This document shows, piece by piece, positions 6,561 through 11,407 of a DNA stretch of 11,407 nt. Numbering within the stretch: position 1 is the first letter of the stretch; each line of letters begins with the position of its first letter. The stretch spans positions 1 to 11,407 of the forward strand of contig UQVK01000114.1 of the NCBI GenBank assembly GCA_900544445.1, in the 5' to 3' direction. The DNA comes from an uncultured Lachnospiraceae bacterium (GTDB taxonomy: Bacteria > Bacillota > Clostridia > Lachnospirales > Lachnospiraceae). Position numbers and translations under genes: made by a program. The notes under the pieces are model-generated. The model was not told the origin of the DNA. It was given only the letters and a program-made list of their open reading frames with translations, and made no database searches.

Positions 6561-7302
6561 CCCATATCAGGTGCTCGGTGTGTCGAGGGACGCATCGGAC
6601 GAGGAAATCAAGAAAGCTTACCGTGCGCTGAGCCGGAAATACCATCCGGACGCGAACGTGAACAATCCGAATAAGGATCAGGCGGAGGAAAAATTCAAAC
6701 AGATTCAGCAGGCGTACCAGCAGATCATGGACGAACGGCAGCGGGGAACATCCGGAGGCGGCTCCTATGGAAGCAGTTCTTATGGCGGCGGATATGGAAG
6801 CGGAGATCAGGATTTCGGCGGCTTTGGAGATTTCGGAGACTTTTTCGGAGGGTTTGGTTTTGGCGGACAAAGCTACAGAAGAACCCAGACCAACACGGGA
6901 AATGATGAATATACCGTGCATATGAATGCAGCGTGGAATTATATTCAGAGCCGTCATTTTAAAGAGGCTCTGAATGTGCTTTCCGGCATCAGTGATCACA
7001 CGGCTCAGTGGTATTATTACAGCTCCGTGGCGAACGCCGGACTGGGAAACAATGTGGCCGCTCTGGACCACGCGAAGAAGGCAGCCGCCATGGAGCCTGG
7101 AAACGTCCAGTTCCATCAGTGGGTTTCTCAGCTGGAATCGGGCGGGAGCTGGTATCAGACCCAGCAGACACCCTATGGTATGCCGGCCATGGAAGGGAAT
7201 GGCTGGTGCCTGAAGCTTTGTATCGCAAATCTGATCTGTAATTTGTGCTGCGGAGGCGGCGGAATGTGCTGCGGAGGCGGTGTCCCGATGGGAAGATTTT
7301 AG
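6553..7302 (+). CDS. J-domain protein with Gly/Phe linker, TPR-like region and Cys-rich tail
   Basis: This is a 249-residue DnaJ-type co-chaperone, but not DnaJ itself. The J domain (1-63) has DPYQVLGV and the essential HPD at 31-33, so it should stimulate an Hsp70. A Gly/Phe/Ser-rich linker (66-107) follows. Residues 119-195 look like one or two TPR helices ([13 protein letters not shown], then [14 protein letters not shown] and [13 protein letters not shown]). The tail (217-249) is hydrophobic and holds seven cysteines, including CC at 232-233 and 239-240, each followed by a glycine run. The DnaJ zinc-finger and substrate-binding domains are absent. The start at 6553 overlaps the DUF5685 stop and has CAGGA just upstream; upstream in-frame codons belong to the DUF5685 shadow. 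The client may be the DUF5685 protein, or the tail may bind metal or membrane; both are inference. Confidence 0.88.
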   Translation: MRDPYQVLGVSRDASDEEIKKAYRALSRKYHPDANVNNPNKDQAEEKFKQIQQAYQQIMDERQRGTSGGGSYGSSSYGGGYGSGDQDFGGFGDFGDFFGGFGFGGQSYRRTQTNTGNDEYTVHMNAAWNYIQSRHFKEALNVLSGISDHTAQWYYYSSVANAGLGNNVAALDHAKKAAAMEPGNVQFHQWVSQLESGGSWYQTQQTPYGMPAMEGNGWCLKLCIANLICNLCCGGGGMCCGGGVPMGRF

Positions 7303-7350
7303 TTGTTTTCGGCGGACGGTATGCGTTTTTGGAATTGGAGGTTGACAGGA

Positions 7351-7869
7351 ATGAAAGCGATGGTGGTTTATTCAAGCCGGACAGGAAATACGAAAAAGGT
7401 GGCGAACGGTATTTTCGCGGGAATTCCGGGAGATTCCAAGGATATTCAAAGCTTGGAAGAATATGAGGGAAAGGATGCGGAGACTTTTTTTGTCGGATTC
7501 TGGACGGATAAGGGAACCTGTGATATGACGGTGATTGATTTTCTGTCCGGGCTGCGGGGAAAGAAGGTTGCCCTCTTTGGTACCTGCGGGATGGGAAAGG
7601 ACAGCGCTTATATGGAGATGATCGAAAAGCATGTGAAGGTATGGATCCCGGAGGACTGCACGTATCTCGGTGCGTATATGTGTCAGGGCAAAATGCCGAT
7701 GGATGTGCGAAGAAGATATGAAACCATGGAAAAGAACGGCGTGGATCCGGAGAAAGTGAAGAGCTTTCTGAAAAATTTTGACGAGGCGCTGCTTCATCCG
7801 GATGACCGTGATGTACAGGATGCAGCCGCTTTTGCAAAACGGATGATGGAAAAGGCGGAAAGCTGTTAG
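7351..7869 (+). CDS. Flavodoxin family protein (Flavodoxin_3-like)
   Basis: This is a 172-residue flavodoxin-fold electron carrier or FMN protein of the cytoplasm. The first strand and phosphate-binding loop are MVVYSSRTGNTKKVA (4-18), with the S/T-x-T-G-N-T pattern that holds the FMN phosphate. VGFWTDKGTCD (about 48-58) and ALFGTCGMG (about 73-81) are the next two flavin-loop regions. The C-terminal third is helical and charged, as in the Flavodoxin_3 group. I choose the ATG at 7351, with GGAGG at 7337-7341, over an upstream in-frame TTG at 7303 that has no ribosome site. It is 48 bases downstream of the J-protein gene with no terminator between them, so read-through is likely. Some bilirubin-reductase partner flavodoxins (BilS) are similar, but no reductase gene is present, so no symbol is given. 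Confidence 0.88.
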   Translation: MKAMVVYSSRTGNTKKVANGIFAGIPGDSKDIQSLEEYEGKDAETFFVGFWTDKGTCDMTVIDFLSGLRGKKVALFGTCGMGKDSAYMEMIEKHVKVWIPEDCTYLGAYMCQGKMPMDVRRRYETMEKNGVDPEKVKSFLKNFDEALLHPDDRDVQDAAAFAKRMMEKAESC

Positions 7870-7875
7870 GCTTCC

Positions 7876-7904
7876 GGGCAGGCAGGGGACGCCTGCCTTT
7901 TTTC
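7876..7904 (+). terminator. Rho-independent terminator after the flavodoxin gene
   Basis: GGCAGGC (7877-7883) and GCCTGCC (7891-7897) form a perfect 7-bp stem with a 7-base loop, followed by six Ts. It lies 8 bases after the flavodoxin stop and closes the 5324-7869 gene cluster. Confidence 0.93.
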
Positions 7905-7949
7905 ATAGGTCTGAAAAATTTGAAGTTTCACAGCTTTTTCATAAATATC

Positions 7950-7958
7950 TGGTATAAT
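7950..7958 (+). promoter_or_regulatory. Extended -10 promoter of the two-component operon
   Basis: TGGTATAAT contains a perfect TATAAT (7953-7958) with TG one base upstream, the extended -10 form that can work without a strong -35. No convincing -35 is seen at 16-18 bases. Transcription would start near 7965, giving a leader of about 90 bases. Confidence 0.7.
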
Positions 7959-7979
7959 CATATTAAAAAACAAATTATG

Positions 7980-8043
7980 CCGAAGCGGTGGAAATGAGAG
8001 ATGGGATCGGTTATATGCGAACCTTCTGCAAAAGGAGCTTCGG
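7980..8043 (+). other. Structured leader of the two-component operon
   Basis: CCGAAGC (7980-7986) is perfectly complementary to GCTTCGG (8037-8043), enclosing 50 bases and ending 3 bases before the GGAGG of the regulator gene. A six-codon frame, MPKRWK (7977-7997), lies inside but has no ribosome site, so it is probably chance. The stem could expose or block the ribosome site. Confidence 0.4.
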
Positions 8044-8056
8044 AACGGAGGACGTC

Positions 8057-8755
8057 ATGGAAAGAACGAAAATACTGATTGTGGATGACGAAAGCAGGAT
8101 GCGCAAACTGGTAAAGGATTTTCTTCAGAAAAATAATTATGAGGTTCTGGAAGCGGGAGACGGGAGTGAAGCGCTGGATATTTTCTTTGCCCAGAACGAT
8201 ATTGCCCTGGTCATACTGGATGTCATGATGCCGAAAATGGATGGGTGGCAGGTGTGCAGGGAAATCCGGAATTATTCCAGAGTACCCATTATTATGCTTA
8301 CGGCCAGAGGGGATGAGAAGGATGAACTGCAGGGCTTCGAACTCGGTGTGGACGAATATATTTCCAAGCCGTTCAGCCCCAAGATTCTGGTCGCCCGCGT
8401 GGAAGCCATTTTAAGAAGAGCGGGAAAATCCGCAGCGGGAGAGGTGCTGGATGAGGGAGGAATTCATCTGGACAAGACCGCTCACATGGTGACGATCGGC
8501 GACAGGAGCATCGATCTGAGCTTTAAGGAATTTGAGCTTCTCGCTTACTTTATGGAAAACAAGGGAATTGCCCTTTCCCGGGAAAAGATCCTGAATAACG
8601 TATGGAACTATGACTATTTCGGAGATGCCAGAACGATAGATACGCATGTGAAGAAGCTGCGCAGCAAGCTGGGAGACAAGGGAGAGATGATCCGGACGAT
8701 CTGGGGGATGGGGTATAAGTTCGAACCGGAAGAAAAGGGAGCTGAACAGGCATGA
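8057..8755 (+). CDS. OmpR/PhoB-family response regulator
   Basis: This is a 232-residue DNA-binding response regulator. The receiver domain (1-122) has the acidic pocket Asp10-Asp11 (IVDDE), phosphoacceptor Asp55 (LVILDVMMP), Thr82 (MLTAR) and Lys104 (SKPF), so it should be fully active. The C-terminal winged helix (about 128-228) shows LSFKEFELL, the recognition-helix region RTIDTHVKKLRSKLG, and TIWGMGYKFE. GGAGG at 8047-8051 sits 5 bases before ATG 8057, the start I choose. The frame continues upstream to a GTG at 7988 but lacks a ribosome site there, and the receiver starts correctly at 8057. The stop overlaps the kinase start (ATGA). Target genes cannot be inferred, since no transporter or resistance gene lies next to it. 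Confidence 0.95.
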   Translation: MERTKILIVDDESRMRKLVKDFLQKNNYEVLEAGDGSEALDIFFAQNDIALVILDVMMPKMDGWQVCREIRNYSRVPIIMLTARGDEKDELQGFELGVDEYISKPFSPKILVARVEAILRRAGKSAAGEVLDEGGIHLDKTAHMVTIGDRSIDLSFKEFELLAYFMENKGIALSREKILNNVWNYDYFGDARTIDTHVKKLRSKLGDKGEMIRTIWGMGYKFEPEEKGAEQA

Positions 8756-10320
8756 GATATTCCATCAGAAAGCAGTTTGCAGGCATTTTTATTGGACTGA
8801 TGGCCGGAACGATGCTGCTGTGCTGGTTCATTAACAGCACTTTTCTGGAGCGGTTTTATTTTGCAAACAAGCAGGAAGTCGTGATGGAGGCTTACGGCCA
8901 GCTCAATGAGGCGGCGCAGAGCGGCAGCATCAGCACGGATGATTTTAACGTGCACCTCCAGCAGCTGAGTGCCACCTATAATATTTCCATCCTGATTCTG
9001 GATGAGGATTCAGAAACCATCCGTGTGAGCGGAGGGGATCCAAGTATGCTTCGCGCTGATCTGTGGAGCCATATCATTTTTGATGCCTATGATGAAGCGG
9101 AAGCGGAATCTTCTTCCGACGGGCAGCAGTCATCCCCTTCACAGAACGGAAGAGTGCTGAGAACTACCAGAGTACTGGCGAGAAATGAAAGTCCCTTCTA
9201 CCTGATGCAGGTGGTGACAAGTATCCGGGTGAATGTAGATTACCTGGATATGTGGGGATTTCTTGAAAATGGGAACCTGTTTTTCATTCGTACGGCGTTG
9301 GAGAGTATGCGGGACAGTACAGACATTTCCAGCAGATTTCTGGCTTATGTGGGTATTCTGGCTACCATTGTCTGCGGCGTGGTGATCTGGCTGGTGTCCA
9401 AGAAAATCACAGACCCGATTCTGGAACTGGCACATATTTCAGAGCGGATGGCACACCTGGATTTTGACGCCAGATATCAGGGAAAGAGCTTCAACGAGAT
9501 TGCAGTGCTGGGGAATCACATGAATGAACTGGCAGACGCTCTGGAAAGCACGATCTCCGAACTGAAAACCGCGAATAATGAACTGCAGAAGGATATTGAG
9601 AAGAAAAATCAGATCGACGAGATGCGCAAGGAGTTTCTCGCCAATGTTTCTCATGAACTGAAGACGCCGATCGCTCTCATTCAGGGATATGCCGAAGGGC
9701 TGAAGGAAGGGATCAATGACGATGCGGAGAGCCGGGAATTTTACTGTGATGTGATTATGGATGAGTCGGCGAAAATGAACAATATGGTCAAGAAGCTTCT
9801 CACCCTGAATCAGCTGGAGTTCGGAAATGATGTGGTGACGATGGAACGGTTCGACATCGTAGCGCTGATCCGCAACTATATTCAGTCGGCGGATATTCTG
9901 GTGAAACAGAATGAGGCGACGGTCAACTTTGACGAGACGGATCCGGTATATGTCTGGGGCGATGAATTCAAAACGGAAGAAGTGGTCATGAATTATTTCA
10001 GCAATGCGCTGAACCATCTGGACGGGGACCGTGTGGTGGATATTAAACTGAAAAAACAGGATAAGACCGTCAGAATCAGCGTTTTCAATACCGGAATTCC
10101 CATTCCGGAGGATTCCCTTCCGCACCTGTGGGAGAAATTCTATAAAGTGGATAAGGCGCGGACACGCGAATATGGCGGAAGCGGTGTGGGCCTTTCCATT
10201 GTAAAGGCAATTCAGGATTCCATCCATCAGAAATACGGGGTGATCAATTATGAAAACGGCGTGGAGTTCTGGTTTGAAATGGAGCTGGTGGAAGAAGGCA
10301 CCGGGAATCAGGCATCCTGA
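8752..10320 (+). CDS. Membrane sensor histidine kinase
   Basis: This is a 522-residue sensor kinase paired with the preceding regulator by a 4-base overlap. Topology: TM1 about 10-30, an extracytoplasmic sensor region about 31-194 with an acidic Ser/Glu-rich stretch (112-132), and TM2 about 196-216. Next come a HAMP linker (217-270), a short coiled coil, the dimerisation domain with VSHELKTP (phosphoacceptor His301), and an ATP-binding domain. The ATPase motifs are an N box NYFSNALNH (414-422), a G1 box NTGIPIPE (446-453), FYKVDKARTREYGGSG (463-478) and GVGLSIV (478-484). In G1 the usual Asp is replaced by Asn446, as seen in a common Firmicutes subgroup, so activity is still expected. The sensor region matches nothing I can name, so the signal is unknown. 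Confidence 0.95.
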   Translation: MRYSIRKQFAGIFIGLMAGTMLLCWFINSTFLERFYFANKQEVVMEAYGQLNEAAQSGSISTDDFNVHLQQLSATYNISILILDEDSETIRVSGGDPSMLRADLWSHIIFDAYDEAEAESSSDGQQSSPSQNGRVLRTTRVLARNESPFYLMQVVTSIRVNVDYLDMWGFLENGNLFFIRTALESMRDSTDISSRFLAYVGILATIVCGVVIWLVSKKITDPILELAHISERMAHLDFDARYQGKSFNEIAVLGNHMNELADALESTISELKTANNELQKDIEKKNQIDEMRKEFLANVSHELKTPIALIQGYAEGLKEGINDDAESREFYCDVIMDESAKMNNMVKKLLTLNQLEFGNDVVTMERFDIVALIRNYIQSADILVKQNEATVNFDETDPVYVWGDEFKTEEVVMNYFSNALNHLDGDRVVDIKLKKQDKTVRISVFNTGIPIPEDSLPHLWEKFYKVDKARTREYGGSGVGLSIVKAIQDSIHQKYGVINYENGVEFWFEMELVEEGTGNQAS

Positions 10321-10360
10321 AGAACAGAGTTTATTCTTTTTTTAGATCATACACACAGTT

Positions 10361-10389
10361 TTGGCACAAAATGAACACAGAGATCTGAT
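10361..10389 (+). promoter_or_regulatory. Possible promoter of the alarmone synthetase gene
   Basis: TTGGCA (10361-10366) matches the -35 consensus at five of six positions. TCTGAT (10384-10389), 17 bases away, matches the -10 at four of six. Transcription would begin near 10396, just ahead of the hairpin at 10407. Confidence 0.4.
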
Positions 10390-10406
10390 AGGATAAATAA
10401 CAGACA

Positions 10407-10440
10407 GGGGGGCTGGCATCAGAAAGATGCCGCCCCTTTG
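10407..10440 (+). terminator. GC-rich hairpin after the kinase gene / before the alarmone synthetase
   Basis: GGGGC-t-GGCATC (10409-10420) pairs with GATGCC-GCCCC (10426-10436) around a 5-base loop with a single bulged T. Only three Ts follow. It may end the two-component transcript, or, if the promoter at 10361 is real, form a leader hairpin for the synthetase. It lies about 30 bases before the synthetase start. Confidence 0.6.
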
Positions 10441-10468
10441 TCAAATCGGAGACAGAAAGGGAGAAACC

Positions 10469-11095
10469 ATGACAAACGAGCAGTATCATTTCCTTTTGGA
10501 ACCATATCAGAATGCCTCTCAGATGATGCTGACGAGACTGGAGGTATTAAATCATAATCTTTACGCGAAGGATACGGTATGCCCGATTCACACCATGCAG
10601 CACAGGTTAAAGGAGAAGGACAGCATTGAAGAAAAGCTGGAAAGGATGCAGCTGGCGGCCGGAGTTTCCAACGCGAGGGACTATCTTCTTGATGTGGCAG
10701 GCATCCGGATCATCTGCTATTTTGTGGGAGATATCTACAATCTGGCTGAGGCCGTAAAAAAGCAGTCCGACCTGGTCGTGATTAAAGAACGGGACTATAT
10801 CATGCATCCCAAGCCGAATGGTTACAGAAGCTATCATATCGTTGTTGGCGTTCCCGTTTATTACAGGGACACCATGGAATATTTTCCCGTGGAGATACAG
10901 CTTCGTACAATGGCGATGGATTTCTGGGCCAGCATGGAGCATCGGATCTGCTATAAGAAAAATCCGGCTGACGGGCCTGCTCTCAGGGAAGAATTTGCCA
11001 GGTATGCAGGATTGCTGGAAGGAATCGAAGAAGAATTTGAACACTATAATGAAGAAAAGAAACAGGGAGTGCGGCACCCGTTCGGATACGGTTGA
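10469..11095 (+). CDS. relQ: Small alarmone synthetase, (p)ppGpp synthetase RelQ type
   Basis: This is a 208-residue single-domain enzyme transferring pyrophosphate from ATP to GDP/GTP to make (p)ppGpp, the stringent-response signal. The RelA/SpoT synthetase domain has the ATP-binding basic stretch HRLKEKDSIEEKL (45-57), catalytic Asp75 in DVAGIR, DYIMHPKPNGYRSYH (109-123), which binds the acceptor nucleotide, and Glu142 in VEIQLRT. DFWASMEHRI (151-160) favours RelQ over RelP. The length fits RelQ (about 210). There is no hydrolase, TGS or ACT domain, so control is probably transcriptional or allosteric. AAGGGAG lies a few bases before ATG 10469; an in-frame ATG at 10427 falls in the hairpin and has no ribosome site. 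It is apparently monocistronic, unlike relQ operons that carry NAD kinase and pseudouridine synthase. Confidence 0.92.
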   Translation: MTNEQYHFLLEPYQNASQMMLTRLEVLNHNLYAKDTVCPIHTMQHRLKEKDSIEEKLERMQLAAGVSNARDYLLDVAGIRIICYFVGDIYNLAEAVKKQSDLVVIKERDYIMHPKPNGYRSYHIVVGVPVYYRDTMEYFPVEIQLRTMAMDFWASMEHRICYKKNPADGPALREEFARYAGLLEGIEEEFEHYNEEKKQGVRHPFGYG

Positions 11096-11108
11096 AAAGG
11101 CCCGTGCG

Positions 11109-11127
11109 AACTGCTTTGACAGTTTTT
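11109..11127 (+). terminator. Weak terminator after the alarmone synthetase
   Basis: AACTG (11109-11113) pairs with CAGTT (11120-11124) around a 6-base loop, with five Ts overlapping the end of the stem. The 5-bp stem is short, so termination may be inefficient. Confidence 0.35.
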
Positions 11128-11148
11128 GTAAAAAAGTGAAATTTGTTG

Positions 11149-11177
11149 TTGACAAAGGAGAACGGGGATGATAGAAT
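11149..11177 (+). promoter_or_regulatory. Strong sigma-A promoter 1 of a tandem set
   Basis: A perfect TTGACA (11149-11154), a 17-base spacer and TAGAAT (11172-11177) give a near-consensus promoter. No coding region follows within the window, so it should make a long leader running off the end. Confidence 0.85.
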
Positions 11178-11251
11178 CATCTTCGTTGCCGGGACGACCG
11201 GTAAAAACAAAAGGTGATTCGATTTGTTGAGAACTCCTTTTGAGGAATCGA

Positions 11252-11314
11252 GCAAAAAAGATTCCTGAAAAAAATAAAAAAGTGCTTGACTTAAGAAACA
11301 ACATGTGATAAGAT
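11252..11314 (+). promoter_or_regulatory. Promoter 2 of the tandem set, with A-rich upstream tract
   Basis: TTGACT (11286-11291), a 17-base spacer and TAAGAT (11309-11314) form a promoter. The bases before it (about 11254-11281) are nearly all A, resembling an UP element that binds the RNA polymerase alpha subunit, as at rRNA promoters. Confidence 0.7.
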
Positions 11315-11386
11315 AATCACCGTTGCGGCTGAGAAAAGCACGAAGACCTGAGAGGGCCGGAAGGCTGAAAAAGCCTGCAAAGTACC

Positions 11387-11392
11387 TTGACA
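11387..11392 (+). promoter_or_regulatory. -35 of a probable third promoter, cut by the window end
   Basis: This is a perfect TTGACA; its -10 would fall past 11407. With two complete promoters upstream, it suggests a tandem array before a highly expressed transcript, probably an rRNA operon beyond the window. Confidence 0.5.
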
Positions 11393-11407
11393 AATAAACA
11401 GTAATGC

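Noticed and set aside
6409..7116. 235-codon antisense frame over the DUF5685/J-protein junction
   Set aside because: It is a shadow of two recognised proteins with no family resemblance of its own.
7303..7350. TTG start extending the flavodoxin by 16 residues
   Set aside because: There is no ribosome site, and the conserved first strand begins right after ATG 7351, which has GGAGG.
6989..7906. 305-codon open frame antisense to the J-protein and flavodoxin genes
   Set aside because: It spans two well-supported genes and a terminator, and its product is Pro/Ser/Arg-rich low-complexity, typical of a shadow frame.
9439..10227. 262-codon open frame antisense to the histidine kinase
   Set aside because: The plus strand encodes all expected kinase motifs; the antisense product matches nothing recognisable and has no ribosome site that stands out.
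10427..10468. ATG start extending the alarmone synthetase by 14 residues
   Set aside because: It lies within the hairpin and lacks a ribosome site; ATG 10469 has AAGGGAG.
11116..11144. Additional TTGACA (11116-11121) as a promoter
   Set aside because: The bases 16-18 downstream (AAATTT region) are not a good -10, and the motif falls in the loop and arm of the weak terminator.
1..11407. Mobile element, phage or CRISPR
   Set aside because: No transposase, integrase, phage gene or regularly spaced repeat was seen; all genes are ordinary chromosomal types.

Overview
The window looks like chromosomal backbone from a moderately GC-rich member of the Clostridia, most likely a Lachnospiraceae-type gut anaerobe. 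This is inferred from the conserved rnr-smpB-ssrA order, strong GGAGG ribosome sites, a rubrerythrin, an MBL/DUF3006 pair, a DUF5685/J-domain pair and a RelQ-type alarmone synthetase. No insertion sequence, phage gene or CRISPR array was seen.

Layout. Positions 1-1946 are a trans-translation and RNA quality-control block: the 3' part of RNase R, a hairpin-rich spacer, smpB, and tmRNA with its own near-consensus promoter, ending in a terminator near 1990. Next is a monocistronic alpha/beta hydrolase (2054-2863) on the plus strand. It converges, across a shared hairpin terminator, on a minus-strand pair made of a secreted ComEC-like metallo-beta-lactamase lipoprotein (3202-4371) and a DUF3006 protein (2939-3178). 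A minus-strand rubrerythrin (4550-5152) lies upstream of these, separated by a gene-free, structured 178-base spacer.

From 5324 to the end all genes are on the plus strand. A compact cluster encodes a membrane-anchored zinc-ribbon protein, a DUF5685 protein and a J-domain protein with a cysteine-rich tail. The three are separated by 1 base or overlap by 8 bases, and a flavodoxin follows before a strong terminator at 7876-7904. A two-component system (OmpR-type regulator and histidine kinase, overlapping by 4 bases) has its own extended -10 promoter. A small (p)ppGpp synthetase (10469-11095) is next. The last 300 bases hold no gene but carry at least two complete sigma-A-type promoters and the -35 of a third. 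This pattern is typical of the region just before an rRNA operon, which would lie outside the window.

How the genes work together. RNase R, SmpB and tmRNA jointly rescue stalled ribosomes and degrade the defective mRNA. Rubrerythrin and the flavodoxin fit anaerobic redox and peroxide management. The alarmone synthetase next to multiple strong promoters is suggestive of growth-rate control, but this is only proximity. The least explained part is the zinc-ribbon/DUF5685/J-protein operon. The DUF5685 protein carries two DxxxD motifs resembling those of squalene/phytoene synthases, and all three proteins are cysteine-rich. This is the best candidate here for an undescribed functional module.
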